From: DATJKD01 sp963834855
Lineage (GTDB): Bacteria; Pseudomonadota; Gammaproteobacteria; Steroidobacterales; Steroidobacteraceae
Direction: 5' to 3'
NCBI GenBank assembly: GCA_963834855.1
Contig: CAWIDH010000006.1
Location: forward strand, 1 to 64,000
Length of the DNA stretch: 64,000 bases
Numbering within the stretch: the first letter of the stretch is position 1; every line of letters starts with the position of its first letter. Below are positions 1-10,819 of the stretch, piece by piece. Below the pieces are notes generated by a model. That model saw only the letters and a program-made list of their open reading frames with translations, did no database searches and was not told the origin of the DNA. The translations under genes were made by a program, and so were the position numbers.

Positions 1-2086
1 TCCGCGTAGCCGGGGTGACCCTCGAGGCTGCGAAACCACGGCAGCTGTGGATCGAACGGCACTATGAGATGCGAGTGCTTGAGTACCCTGCGCAGTGCCG
101 TCACGGCTTCGTCCTGGCGGCCTTCGTTCGCCGCGAGCGCGGCCAGGTCGAGTACCTGGTGGGCACCGATCGCATCGGGTTCTGTTCGAGCTTGCCGGAG
201 AGACGCCAGGTACTGCGCTGCAAGCTTGTCCGCTTCGTCCGCGCGACCCGTTGCACGGTAGGTTCGCAATAGCGCCGGCAGACCCTGCGGACCGCCCAGC
301 AGCGCCGCTCCCATTGCGGGCACACCAGAGTACTCCGGGAGCGGATCGATCCTGGCATACACCGCGGCGGCCTCTGCGTAGCGCCCCTGCATCGAGAGAA
401 AGAATGCAACGGGCCCGAGGTTCGAGGCGTTCACCAGTCCCAACGCCTCGATGTCCCGGGCGATGGCATCGACCGCGACCCAGTCGCCCGACGCCGCGGC
501 CAGGTGAAGCAATAGTGCAGGGTCCTCTCCGGAGCCCCGCCGCGTCGACGCGCCAGTTCAGCCAGCGTCCGTGCACGGACGTAGTCCTCGACCATGATCA
601 GTGGAAAGATCGCGGCCTGCAGTGCCAGGTTCAGGTTCCCGGCCTGCTCGATCGCGAGCGCCGCGTGATAGGTCTCCGTCGGCAGCCCCTGAACCAGGAC
701 GGCCATTGCGACGAGGTTGAGCGCGTCCGGGTCGTCGGCCAGGGTGGTGAGCGCCCGCGCATACTCGGTTCGGAACTGCGGGGTCTTGCCAGAATCAAGG
801 AGCTGACCGATCACGTTCAACCAGACGATTGCCAGCCGGGGATCGAGCTCGCGTACCTTCGCGAACAGCACTTTCTGCTCCGCGGACCGCGACTCATCAC
901 TGCTCAGCAACACGTTGTAGTCCCACAGCGCCGTGACGTTATTGGGGTTCAGTTCCAGCGCGCGCTTGTACGAATCCTCGGCCCTCGCCGGATCACGCTC
1001 CCGCAGTGCCGTGCCGAGCGCGGCATGCGCCTCGGACAGCTCCGGGTCCGTGGCCAGCGCCCGGTAGGCCGCTGCTTCGGCGCGTTTCTGGGCGTCCGGC
1101 GGCGGCGACACCTCGCTGTGGCCCTGCCACAGCACCAGCGAGCGCGAGAGTCCGGCGTAGGCCTTGGCGTAGTCCGGATCCAGCTTCAAGGCGCGCTCGA
1201 AGTATCCGACCGAGTCGCGCAGGCGCTCGCCAGTTCGTGCCTCCTGCGCGGCACGACCGAGCAGATACAGGTCGTAGGCGGCGATGTCGTGAGTCGGCGG
1301 CGCGAATTCGGCGTTCGTCGCAGTGCCGCGTGCCGCCGGGACGATCGCATCAATTACCGTAGTGGCGAGCTCTTCCTGCACGGCGAATACGTCGGTCAGG
1401 TTCCGATCGAACGTCTCGGACCAGATCGTCCGGCCCGAGGGTCCGTCAATCAGCGTGGCCGAGACCTTGAGCCGCTGCCCTTCGCGACGCAATGCACCGT
1501 CGAGAACCGTGGTCGCGCCAAGACGCTCGGCAATCGTGCGCGGGTCGAGGGCCTTGCCCTTGAACGAGAACGACGAGCTGCGGCCGATGACTGCAAGCCC
1601 TGGCACCCGCCCGAGCCGGTCGATGAGTTCCTGCGCGAGTCCGTCCGAGAAATACTCCTGCGCGGGGTCGCCGCTCAGGTTGGCGAAGGGCAGTACGGCG
1701 ATGGTCGGTCGGTCGGGCGGCGGCGGCTTGGCGAAGTCGGATTGCCGCACCACCAGCGCCGCGACCGTCGCCAGCAGCACGCCGATGATCGCGACGTCGG
1801 CGTAGCGGCGCAGCCCGTGGACGACCGGGCGCGCTGCCGCGTCGGCTGCCGTGTCACGCGTAAGACCGCGATCGCCCAGCTCGAAATGCCAGGCGAGCGC
1901 AATCGCCGCCGGGAAGCCGAGCACGGCGGTGGCGATGAGCGAAATCATCACCCAGCGCGGCACGCCGAGCGGCTCGAAGGTGACATCCGCAATCTGCAGC
2001 AGCAGCCACGCGATCACCGCGTAGCTCGCGGCAACGCGGAGCACGCCGCGCTCGCGCAGGCGATGCAGCAGGGCTGTCGAGCTCAC
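1..2086 (-). CDS. TolB/FlgO-like TPR membrane protein, copy 1 (3' end outside window, frameshifted)
   Basis: GTG start at 2086; the gene reads leftward and leaves the window. Three hydrophobic segments come first (about residues 18-36, 44-67, 95-113), then a TolB/FlgO-like domain opening with IAVLPFANLSGDPAQEYF, then TPR-like helices. The family usually has a cytosolic output domain (cyclase or winged helix); none is seen here, so the role is unknown. Near 535-545 the frame changes: the reading ending at 431 becomes nonsense after ARRRG, while another frame continues with GEDPALLLHLAAASGDW and runs to base 1 through LPWFRSLEGHPGYA, matching the copy at 8460-10664. It is the last of four related copies on this strand. 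The frame change may be a real mutation or an assembly error. Confidence 0.8.
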
Positions 2087-2128
2087 GATCGGTGTCCCCC
2101 AATGCGGTCTCGCCGCAAGGCAGTGCCG

Positions 2129-2157
2129 AGCTTAGTTCAGGGCGACCGCGCGAGCCA
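2129..2157 (-). promoter_or_regulatory. Conserved promoter-like element upstream of copy 1
   Basis: On the minus strand TGGCTC, a 17-base spacer and TAAGCT lie about 45-70 bases upstream of the GTG start at 2086. The same hexamers with exactly the same spacing occur upstream of the copies starting at 4380 and 10664. The TAAGCT box is a plausible -10; the upstream hexamer is a poor -35 match, so it could instead be an activator site. Confidence 0.4.
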
Positions 2158-2174
2158 GCGCGGCTGCCACTGAA

Positions 2175-2197
2175 AAATTCAGCTCAGAGCCGAATTT
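2175..2197. repeat. REP palindrome
   Basis: A near-perfect palindrome with arms AAATTC..GCTC and GAGC..GAATTT, centred on AGA. It belongs to the same family as the elements flanking the RAYT gene at 20176-20883. It lies four bases beyond the stop codon of the gene at 2202-4380, the usual position for a REP, between a gene's 3' end and the next gene. Confidence 0.8.
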
Positions 2198-2201
2198 ACG
2201 C

Positions 2202-4380
2202 CTACGGCTGCTGAACCGACGCCAGGGTTTTGACGATCACGCTGTCCGGAAACTGCGCTTCGATCGCGCGCATCTCGGTGCGCGCCTGATCGATGCGGCG
2301 CTGCCGCTCGGCCAGTACTTCCGCGTAGCCGGGGTGGCCCTCCAGGCTGCGAAACCACGGCAGCTGCGGATCGAAGCCCCAGACCAGGTGCGCGAGCTTG
2401 AACGCGGTGCGCAGTGCTGCCACGGCTTCGTCCTTGTAGCCTTCGTTCGCCGCGAGCGCGGCCAGGTCGAGCGCGCGCCAGTGAGCTCATCCAGCTCTTC
2501 GGGGCGGAGGGCCGCGTAGTGAGGCGAGATACCGGGTGGCGAGCTTCTGTGCCTCGTCCGCACGGCCGGTGGCACGGTAGGTTCGCAGCAGTGCGGGCAG
2601 ACCCTGATCTCCCGGCCCGGCTGCTACTGCCTCCGGAAGCGGGCCGATCCTGGCATACACGGCAGCGGCCTCTGCATAGCGCTCCTGAACCGCGAGCCAG
2701 AAGGCAATGGGCCCGAGGCTCACTGGATCCGCGAGTCCGAGAGCGGCGATGTCCCTGGCGATGGCGTCCATTGCGCGCCAATCGGCCGATGCGCCGGCCA
2801 ATGCAATCGAAAATTGCAGGACTCGCGCCGGATCCAAGCCGCGTCGACGCGCCAATTCGACCAGCGCGCGAGCACGCGAATTGTCCTCGATCTGCATGTG
2901 CGGCACGACGGCCCCCGGCAGCAGTGCGAGGTCCAGGTTCCCGGCCTGCTCGACTGCGAACGCTGCGCGATACGCTTCTGGCGCCCGGCCATAGATGCGT
3001 GCGGCTCGCGCGACGAGATTGAGCCCGTCTGGATCGTCGGCCAGGGCGGCCAGCGCCTGCGCGTACTCGGTTCGGAACTCCTGAATCTTTCCATCAGTGA
3101 TGAGGTTCGCTATCACGGTGGACCACGCGATTGCGAGGCGTGGGTCGAGCTTGCGGACCCTCGCCATCAAGGCGGCCTGGTCCGCATCCCGCCCAGTACC
3201 GTTCAGCGTCGTGTTGTAGTCCCACAGCGCCGTGACGTTATTGGGGTTCAGCTCCAGCGCGCGCTTGTACAAATCCTCGGCGCGCGCCGGATCACGTTCC
3301 CGAAGCGCCGTGCCAAGCGCGGCATGCCCTTCGGAAAGCTCGGGGTCGATAGCCAGCGCCCGGTAGGCGGCCGCTTCGGCGCGCTTCTGGGCGTCCGGCG
3401 GCGGAGACGGGAAGAACTGCCAGAGCATCAGCGAGCGTGAGAGGCCCGCGTAGGCCTTGGCGTAGTCCGGATCCAGTTGCAACGCGCGCTCGAAGTAGGC
3501 GACCGATTCGCGCAGGCGCTCGGGGGTCCTGGCCTCCTGGGCCGCGCGGCCCAGCAGATACAGGTCGTAGGCGGCGATATCCCGCGTCGGCGTCGCAGGT
3601 GCCGCATTCACCGCGATGCCGCGTGCCGCCGGCACGATCGAATCGATCACTGCCGCCGCGAGCTCCTCCTGCACGGCGAATACGTCAGTCAGTTCCCGCT
3701 CGAAACTGTCCGTCCAGATCGTCCGGCCAGTGTTCCCGTCGAGCAGGGTCGCCGACACCTTGAGCTGTTGCCCGTCGCGACGCACTGCACCGTCGAGGAT
3801 CGTGGTCGCACCGAGACGCCCGGCGATCGTCCGAGCGTCGAGGCCCTTGCCCTTGAATGAAAACGACGAGCTGCGGCCGATGACCGCGAGCCCCGGCACG
3901 CGGCCGAGCCGGTCGAGGAGCTCCTGCGCCAGTCCGTCTGAGAAATACTCCTGCGCGGGATCGCCGCTCAGGTTGGCGAACGGCAGCACGGCGATCGTCG
4001 GGCGGTCGGGCGGCGGCGGCTTGCCGAGGTCGGATTGCCGGACCAGCAGCGCCGCGACCGTCGCCAGCAGCACGCCGATGATCGCGACATCGGCGTAGCG
4101 GCGCAGCCCATGGACGACCGGGCCGGGCGGCGGCATCGGCCGCCGTGTCACGCGCGAGGCCGCGATCGCCCAGCTCGAAGTGCCAGGCGAGCGCAATCGC
4201 GACCGGGAAGCCGAGCACGGCGGCGGTGATCAGCGTGATCATCACCCAGCGCGGCACGCCGAGCGGCCCGAAGGTGACATCCGCGATCTGCAGCAGCAGC
4301 CACGCAATCACCGCGTAGCTCGCGGCGACGCGGATGACGCCGCGCTCACGCAGACGCTGCAGCAGGGCTGTCGAGCGCAC
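2202..4380 (-). pseudogene. TolB/FlgO-like TPR membrane protein, copy 2 (two lesions)
   Basis: GTG start at 4380 (MRSTALLQRLRERGV). The N-terminal membrane segments read in one frame until about 4113, where the sequence has GGG while the closely similar copy at 8460 has GG; after this extra base the TolB-like and TPR regions continue in another frame down to a TGA at 2487-2489. The same frame reopens at once and ends at 2202 with a tail (LPWFRSLEGHPGYAEVLAE) shared by all copies. Between about 2490 and 2520 another frame (ALRPEELDELTG) looks more protein-like, so two compensating indels are likelier than a nonsense mutation. Either a decaying paralogue or sequence errors. Presumed function as for the intact copy at 8460-10664: an inner-membrane anchored periplasmic TPR scaffold, substrate unknown. 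Confidence 0.75.
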
Positions 4381-4421
4381 GATCGGCGTTCCCCGTCCGT
4401 GGCCTCTGTAGGGCAGCGCTG

Positions 4422-4450
4422 AGATTAGTCCCTGGCGTCTGCGCGAGCCA
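4422..4450 (-). promoter_or_regulatory. Conserved promoter-like element upstream of copy 2
   Basis: Minus-strand TGGCTC, 17 bases, TAATCT, upstream of the GTG at 4380. It aligns with the elements at 2129-2157 and 10707-10735, and the leader between element and start codon is also similar between copies, so promoter and leader were duplicated with the gene. Confidence 0.4.
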
Positions 4451-4513
4451 GCGCGGCCGCGATCTGCCCGGCAAGGCTTTGCCGGACGAGTTCGAGCGGC
4501 GCGCCTGAGCGTG

Positions 4514-6226
4514 CTACTCCGCGGTCAATGGCGGCGGCGACGCCGCGTCGTAAACCTTCTCGCCGCCGATTACCGTCAGCACGACCTTCGTCGCGTGCAC
4601 CTGGCCGATCGGCACGCGAAAGGGATTCGTCTCGGTCACGACGAGGTCGGCATGCATGCCGGTCTCGAGCGAGCCGACGCGGTCCCGATGGCCCATCACC
4701 GCGGCGCCTTCGCTCGTGAAGATCCTGAGCGCCTGCTCGAGCGTGATGCGCTGGCCCTCGGCGATCGCGTCCTTGCTGCCGCCGGGCGCGCGCCGCGTGA
4801 CCATCGTTTCGATCGCGAGCCACGGATTGACCGACGGCACGACAGACCAGTCGGATCCGGCCACGACCGGGGCCCCGGTCTCGACCGCATCGCGGATGGG
4901 TATGAATCGCGCGAGACGCTCGCCGCCGACGGCACGCCGGACATCGACGTCGACGATCGGCGTCGGGTACCAGATGTACGGAGAGAACTCCCACGCCATG
5001 TGCACCGCGCGTACGCGCGGAACATCGGCAGGGTCCACGAAGCTGTTGTGACCGACATCGTGCATCGGGCCACCCCAGCCGTTCGTGTTGCGCGCTTTCT
5101 CGACCGCGTCGATCGCAGCGCGGACGGCCGCGTCGCCGACGGCGTGAAACTTGATGTGCAGGCCCTGCGCGTCGAACTCGCGGACAGCTGTGTCGAGCTG
5201 GTCCTCCGACATCATCAGGATGCCCTTGTCCGTTGACGCCCCGGATGCGGAATGCGCACCTTCGTAGGGCTGCAGCATCGCGGCCGTGTGACTCTCGGTG
5301 GGCACGCCGTCGAGAAACATCTTGACGCAGTCCGGCGTGAAACGCGGCGTCGCGTAGCGCGCCCGCTCGGCGATCAGCCTCGGCCCTTCGGGATCGCCCG
5401 GCGTCCAGACGATGCAGCCGCGCACCCGCTGTTTGAGTACGCCTTCACGCGAGAGATTCGAGAGCACGGTCATGTTGTCCGCGTGGACGGTCGCTTCGGT
5501 GTACGACGTGATGCCGTAGGAGAGCATCTGGTTCGTCGACAACGTGAGCGCGTTGCGCATCGCGGCGTCGGACGGTGCCGGCAGCACCGCCTCGACCAGT
5601 CGGGTCGCGGTCTCGCGCAGCACGCCGGTCGGCTCGCCGGAGGCGTCGCGTTCGATGATGCCTCCCGGCGGATCCGCGGTCGCCCGCGTGATTTTCGCGA
5701 GCTCGAGCGCGCGCGAATTGACCCAGAGGCTGTGGTGCGCTTCATCGCTCAGCGCCACGGGGTTGTCGGGTGCCGCCGCGTCGAGCGCCTTGCGATGCTG
5801 CTCGCCTTTCGCGAACACGGCGCCGACCCAGTTGCCGCCCTCGATCCACGCACCCGCTGGCGCCTGCTGCGCGCACTTGCGTACGGCATCGACGATGTCC
5901 CTGGGTTTCGCGCCGTACGCAAACCGGCACTGGAACTGCTCCATGCCCGCGAAGAACGAGTGAACGTGCATGTCGTGCAGACCCGGGAACACCGCGCGAC
6001 CGTTGAGCTCGACGACGGTCGTGTGCGGACCCCGGTGCGACGCGATTTCGTCAGCCTTTCCGACCGCGACGATGATGCCGTCGCGTACGGCGAGCGCTTC
6101 CTGCCAACCGCTCGGCGTGTAGAGCTGCCCGCCCGTGAGTATCAGGTCGGCCGGCTCGCCGGCCGCCATGCATTGCGCCGCGGTCAGCATGGCAACGATG
6201 CCCATCACGATCAGGTTGCGGTTCAC
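4514..6226 (-). CDS. Exported YtcJ-like amidohydrolase (Amidohydro_3)
   Basis: A 570-residue metal-dependent hydrolase of the YtcJ/Amidohydro_3 group, which hydrolyses amide or N-formyl bonds; the substrate cannot be told. An N-terminal signal peptide (about residues 1-22, ending AAQCMAAG) indicates export. Visible landmarks are ADLILTGGQLYTP at the start of the fold, the metal-binding HxH in GLHDMHVHS (His87, His89), a KMFLDG strand that carries the carboxylated-lysine equivalent, HAVGDAA and GSDWSV. Length is normal for the group. The GTG start at 6226 overlaps the stop of the TPR copy at 6223 in a GTGA junction, so the two are translationally coupled and probably one transcript from about 10.7 kb. 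No frameshift is seen, in contrast to its neighbours. Confidence 0.9.
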   Translation of the reverse strand: MNRNLIVMGIVAMLTAAQCMAAGEPADLILTGGQLYTPSGWQEALAVRDGIIVAVGKADEIASHRGPHTTVVELNGRAVFPGLHDMHVHSFFAGMEQFQCRFAYGAKPRDIVDAVRKCAQQAPAGAWIEGGNWVGAVFAKGEQHRKALDAAAPDNPVALSDEAHHSLWVNSRALELAKITRATADPPGGIIERDASGEPTGVLRETATRLVEAVLPAPSDAAMRNALTLSTNQMLSYGITSYTEATVHADNMTVLSNLSREGVLKQRVRGCIVWTPGDPEGPRLIAERARYATPRFTPDCVKMFLDGVPTESHTAAMLQPYEGAHSASGASTDKGILMMSEDQLDTAVREFDAQGLHIKFHAVGDAAVRAAIDAVEKARNTNGWGGPMHDVGHNSFVDPADVPRVRAVHMAWEFSPYIWYPTPIVDVDVRRAVGGERLARFIPIRDAVETGAPVVAGSDWSVVPSVNPWLAIETMVTRRAPGGSKDAIAEGQRITLEQALRIFTSEGAAVMGHRDRVGSLETGMHADLVVTETNPFRVPIGQVHATKVVLTVIGGEKVYDAASPPPLTAE

Positions 6227-8463
6227 GGCGGCTGCCCGGTCCGGATCATCCTGACGATGACACTATCCGGAAATTGCTTCTGTATCGACTCCATTTCGGC
6301 ACGTGCTTGCTCCATCCGGCGCTGCCGCTCGGCCAGATAGTCCGCGTAGCCCGGATGGCCCTCGAGGTTGCGATACCACGGTAATCGCGGATCAAAGTCG
6401 AATTCCAGCGGCTTGCGCTCGACACTGGTGCGCAGCGCGCGCACGGCTTCGTCCTTGTAGCCCTCGTTCGCCGCGAGGGCGGCGAGTGCGAAAGCAGTGT
6501 CATTGTCGCGGGGCGTGCCTTCGTCGTCCTCGTACCGGTCGCGGAGCAGGTCGAGGCACCGCGTGGCCAGGCTCTGCGCCTCGTCCGTGCGGCCCATGGC
6601 GCGGTAGGTCCGCAGCAAGGCCGGCGTAGCCGCTGAGCACGCGTGTGCCCCTGCACCGGGCGTATTAGAGCCGGTGTCCAGAAGTGGGCCCGCCCGGGCA
6701 TAGACCTCGGCGGCTTCGGCATACCGCCCTTGCACCGCGAGCCAGAACGCGACGCCGCCGAGGCCCTGCGGGTTCGCCGCGTGGCGCGAGCTCAATTCAG
6801 CTGTCAACGCGTCGACGCTGTTCCGGTCTGCCGTCAGAACGGCCAACTCGAGTGCAAACCAGAGGGCTATGTCCGGCAGCGGATCACGCCGTCGCAGCCA
6901 ATCCGCCATGAGCTTTGCGCGCGGATCATTGTCGACGAGCATCAGCGGCACGATCGCAGCAAAGACCGCAAGATCCAGATTGCCGGCGCGCTCGATCAGG
7001 AGGCTGGCGTGCAGGGCCTGGGCCGCGAATCCGCGGGTCCTGGCCGATCGACCGAGCAGGTTCAGCGCATCCGGATCGGCGCTGAAGAACTGAAGGGCCC
7101 GGTCAAACTCTTTCTTATAGGCGTCGGCCCCGCCTTGCCAAAAGGCATTCCGGATATGCGCGCGCCAGAATCGCAGCGACGCGGGGTCGAGCTGCGCGAG
7201 CCGCGTCAGCACAACGTCCGCGTCATCCGGCCGGACGGTGATCGTGCAGCAGCCAGAGCGCCGTCGTGTTGTTCGGATTCAGGTCGAGTGCGCGTTTGCA
7301 GTTCGCCTCTGCATCCGCGTGTTCCGCGCGGTACAACAGGGCGCAGAGCGACGCATACGCCTCGGATGAGCTCGGGTCGAGAGCCAGCGCCTTGTAGATC
7401 TCCGCTTCCGCGCGCCTCTCCGCGTCCGCTGGCGGAGGCACGATCGCGTGCTCGAGCCAGATCAGCAAGGCGCGCGCGAGCGCCGCATGCGCCTTGGCGA
7501 ACTGCGGATCGACTCGCAGCGCCTGCTCGAGGTAGTTGACGGCGTCACGCGCGCGGTCGCCGGTCTGCGCTTCCTGCGCACTGAGGCCGAGCAGGTAAAG
7601 ATCATAAGCGCTGACGTCGGTGGTCACGGCGCAGCCGCCGTGTTCGCGGGCTCGCCCCGTGCGGCGGGCGCGATCGATGCGATCACGGCCGCCGCGACAT
7701 CCTCCTGCACGGCAAATACGTCGGTCATCGCGCGGTCGTAGCTCTGTGACCAGATCGTCCGGCCAGAGCGGCCGTCGAGCAGCGTCGCGGAAACTTTGAG
7801 CCGCGCCCCGTCGCGTCGCACCGCGCCTTCGAGGATGGTGGTGGCGCCGAGTCGCTCGGCGAGCGCGAGGGTATCGAGATCCTTGCCCTTGAGCGAGAAC
7901 GACGAGCTGCGGCCGATGACCGCGAGCCCCGGCACGCGGCCGAGCCGGTCGAGGAGCTCCTGCGCCAGTCCGTCGGAGAAATACTCCTGCGCGGGATCGC
8001 CGCTCAGGTTCGCGAACGGCAGCACGGCGATGGTCGGACGGTCGGGCGGCGGCGGCTTGCCGAGGTCGGATTGCCGGACCAGCAGCGCCGCAACTGTCGC
8101 CAGCAGCACGCCGATGATCGCGACGTCGGCATAGCGGCGCAGCCCATGGACGACCGGCCGGGCGGCGGCATCGGCCGCCGTGTCACGCGTGAGACCGCGA
8201 TCGCCCAGCTCGAAGTGCCAGGCGAGCGCGATCGCGACCGGGAAGCCGAGCACGGCCGTGGTGATGAGCGCGATCATCACCCAGCGCGGCACGCCGAGCG
8301 GCTCGAAGGTGACATCCGCGATCTGCAGCAGCAGCCACGCGATTACCGCGTAGCTCGCGGCGACGCGGAGCACGCCGCGGTTGCGCAGGCGCTGCAGCAA
8401 TCGAAGCGGACGCTTGACGACGGACTGCGCGGCAGAATCCGCCGCTGGGTCGTTGCGATTCAC
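6223..8463 (-). pseudogene. TolB/FlgO-like TPR membrane protein, copy 3 (two lesions)
   Basis: GTG start at 8463 overlapping the stop of copy 4. It is nearly identical in DNA to copy 4 over long stretches, which lets the lesions be placed. Near 7627 one C is missing (GTCACGG where copy 4 has GTCACCGG), ending the first reading at ...PANTAAAP. Near 7215-7250 about ten bases are missing after NPNNTTALW, removing the EYWDLLHHYRR region. The rest (6223-7212) reads to the same tail as copy 4 (DSVIVRMIRTGQPP). The ten-base deletion is hard to explain by a simple homopolymer error, so this copy may truly be inactive. Other than an unrelated N-terminal extension (MNRNDPAADSAAQ), architecture equals copy 4. 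Confidence 0.8.
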
Positions 8464-10664
8464 GGCGGCTGCCCGGTCCGGATCATCCTGACGATGACAC
8501 TATCCGGAAACTGCTTCTGTACGGACTCCATTTCGGCACGTGCTTGCTCCATCCGGCGCTGGCGCTCGGCCAGATAGTCCGCGTAGCCCGGATGCCCCTC
8601 GAGGTTGCGAAACCACGGTAATCGCGGATCAAACCAGAGTTCCAGTGGCTTGCGCTCGACATTGGTGCGCAGCGCGCGCACGGCTTCGTCCTTGTCGCCC
8701 TCGTTCGCCGCGAGAGCGGCGAGTGCGAGACCAGTGTTATTGTCGCGGGGCGTACCTTCATCATCCTCGTACCGCCCGCGGAGCAGCTCGAGGCACCGGG
8801 TGGCGAGGCTCTGCGCCTCGTCCGTGCGGCCCATGGCGCGGTAGGTCCGCAGCAAGGCCGGCGTCGCCGCTGAGCACGCGTGTGCCCCTTCACCCGGCGT
8901 ACTAGAGCCGGTGTCCAGAAGTGGGCCCGCCCGGGCATAGACCTCGGCGGCTTCGGCATACCGCCCTTGCACCGCGAGCCAGAACGCGACGCCGCCGAGA
9001 CCCTGCGGTTTGGCCGCGTGGCGCGAGCTCAATTCAGCTGTCAACGCGTCGGCGCTGTTCCGGTCTGCCGTCAGAACGGCCAACTCGAGTGCAAACCACA
9101 GTGCGATTTCCTGCAGCGGATCACGACGTCGCACCCAGTCCGCCATGAGCTTTGCGCGCGGATCATTGTCGACGAGCATCAGCGGAAAGAGCGCACCAAC
9201 GGCCGCAAGATCCAGGTTGCCGGCGCGCTCGATCAGGAGGCTGGCATGCAGGGCCTGGGCCGCGAATCCGCGGATCCTGGCCGATCGACCGAGCAGGTTC
9301 AGCGCATCCGGATCGGCGCTGAAGAACGGAAGGGCCCGGTCAAACTCTTTCTTGAAGGCGTCGGCTCCGCCTTGCCAAAAGGCAGTCCGGATATGCGCGC
9401 GCCAGAATCGCAGCGACGCGGGATCGAGCTGCGCGAGCCGCGTCATCACAACATCCGCGTCATCCCGCCGCCGGTAATGGTGCAGCAGGTCCCAGTACTC
9501 CCACAGCGCCGTCGTGTTGTTCGGATTCAGGTCGAGTGCGCGTTTGCAGTTCGCCTCTGCGTCCGCGTGTTCCGCACTGGACAACAGGGCGCAGAGCGAC
9601 GCATACGCCTCGGATGAGCTCGGGTCGAGAGCCAGCGCCTTGTAGATCTCCGCTTCCGCGCGCCTCTCCGCGTCCGCTGGCGGAGGCGGGATCGGTGCAG
9701 CGAGCCAGATGAGCAGGGCGCGCGCGAGCGCCGCATGCGCCTTGGCGAACTGCGGATCGACTCGCAGCGCCTGCTCGAGGTAGTTGACGGCGTCACGCGC
9801 GCGGTTGCCGGTCTGCGCTTCCTGCGCACTGAGGCCGAGCAGGTATAGATCGTAGGCGCTGACGTCGGTGGTCACCGGCGCAGCCGCCGTGTTCGCGGGC
9901 TCGCCCCGTGCGGCGGGCGCGATCGATGCGATCACGGCGGCCGCGACATCCTCCTGCACGGCGAATACGTCGGTCATCGCGCGGTCGTAGCTCTGCGACC
10001 AGATCGTCCGGCCAGAGCGGCCGTCGAGCAGCGTCGCGGACACTTTGAGCCGCGCCCCGTCGCGTCGCACCGCGCCTTCGAGGATGGTGGTGGCGCCGAG
10101 TCGCTCGGCGACCGCCAAGGTATCGAGATCCTTGCCCTTGAGCGAGAACGACGAGCTGCGGCCGATCACCGCGAGCCCGGGCACACGACCGAGCCGGTCT
10201 AGGAGCTCCTGCGCCAGTCCGTCGGAGAAATACTCCTGTTCAGGATCACCGGTCAGGTTCGCGAACGGCAGCACGGCGATGGTCGGGCGGTCGGGCGGCG
10301 GCGGCTTGCCGAGGTCGGATTGCCGCACGAGCAGCGCCGCGACGGTCGCCAGAAGCACGCCAATGATCGCGACGTCGGCATAGCGGCGCAGCCCATGGAC
10401 GACCGGTCGAGCGGCGGCTTCGGCGGCCGTGTCGCGCGAGAGACCGCGATCGCCCAGCTCGAAATGCCAGGCGAGCGCAATTGCGACCGGGAAGCCGAGC
10501 ACGGCAGCGGTGATCAGCGTGATCATCACCCAGCGCGGCACGCCGAGCGGCCCGAAGGTGACATCCGCGATCTGCAGCAGCAGCCACGCGATTACAGCGT
10601 AGCTCGCGGCGACGCGGAGCACACCGCGTTCATGCAGGCGCTGCAGCAGGGCGGTCGAGCGCAC
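8460..10664 (-). CDS. TolB/FlgO-like TPR membrane protein, copy 4 (intact reference copy)
   Basis: Intact, 734 residues, GTG start at 10664. Residues ~18-36, ~44-67 and ~95-113 are membrane helices; the N-terminal one carries the family signature RVAASYAVIAWLLLQIAD. A TolB/FlgO-like domain runs from IAVLPFANLTG (about residue 129) through EYFSDGLAQELLDRL, GRSSSFSLKG and LEGAVRR to about 260. TPR-like helices fill the rest. In known proteins this domain pair is joined to cyclases or winged-helix regulators; here there is no output domain, so it is probably a periplasmic sensor or scaffold. It heads a run with copy 3 and the amidohydrolase, joined by GTGA stop/start overlaps. It is the only one of the four array members with an unbroken reading frame. 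Confidence 0.88.
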   Translation of the reverse strand: MRSTALLQRLHERGVLRVAASYAVIAWLLLQIADVTFGPLGVPRWVMITLITAAVLGFPVAIALAWHFELGDRGLSRDTAAEAAARPVVHGLRRYADVAIIGVLLATVAALLVRQSDLGKPPPPDRPTIAVLPFANLTGDPEQEYFSDGLAQELLDRLGRVPGLAVIGRSSSFSLKGKDLDTLAVAERLGATTILEGAVRRDGARLKVSATLLDGRSGRTIWSQSYDRAMTDVFAVQEDVAAAVIASIAPAARGEPANTAAAPVTTDVSAYDLYLLGLSAQEAQTGNRARDAVNYLEQALRVDPQFAKAHAALARALLIWLAAPIPPPPADAERRAEAEIYKALALDPSSSEAYASLCALLSSAEHADAEANCKRALDLNPNNTTALWEYWDLLHHYRRRDDADVVMTRLAQLDPASLRFWRAHIRTAFWQGGADAFKKEFDRALPFFSADPDALNLLGRSARIRGFAAQALHASLLIERAGNLDLAAVGALFPLMLVDNDPRAKLMADWVRRRDPLQEIALWFALELAVLTADRNSADALTAELSSRHAAKPQGLGGVAFWLAVQGRYAEAAEVYARAGPLLDTGSSTPGEGAHACSAATPALLRTYRAMGRTDEAQSLATRCLELLRGRYEDDEGTPRDNNTGLALAALAANEGDKDEAVRALRTNVERKPLELWFDPRLPWFRNLEGHPGYADYLAERQRRMEQARAEMESVQKQFPDSVIVRMIRTGQPP

Positions 10665-10706
10665 TGTCCGCGTTCCCCGTACGTGGCCTCGTGTAGGGCA
10701 GCGACG

Positions 10707-10735
10707 AGCTTAGTCCCGGGCGCGCGCTCGAGCCA
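10707..10735 (-). promoter_or_regulatory. Conserved promoter-like element upstream of copy 4
   Basis: Minus-strand TGGCTC, 17 bases, TAAGCT, upstream of the GTG at 10664; third member of the set at 2129 and 4422. It would drive the 10664-4514 gene run. The divergent gene starting at 10820 lies on the other side of this 155-base gap. Confidence 0.42.
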
Positions 10736-10819
10736 GCGCTGCCGGGACGAGCAGTTGCAATGTCGGCCGCGGCGCTTTGATAAGCTTGACAGCGAACTTG
10801 CGCACCGGGACGGTCTCGC

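Noticed and set aside
95..2173. 692-codon open frame on the plus strand opposite the first TPR gene
   Set aside because: Arg/Pro-rich shadow of a high-GC gene on the other strand; no recognisable domain.
2487..2489. In-frame TGA as a recoded (selenocysteine) codon
   Set aside because: No cysteine or selenocysteine position in paralogues, and a neighbouring frame reads more naturally across the site; compensating indels are simpler.
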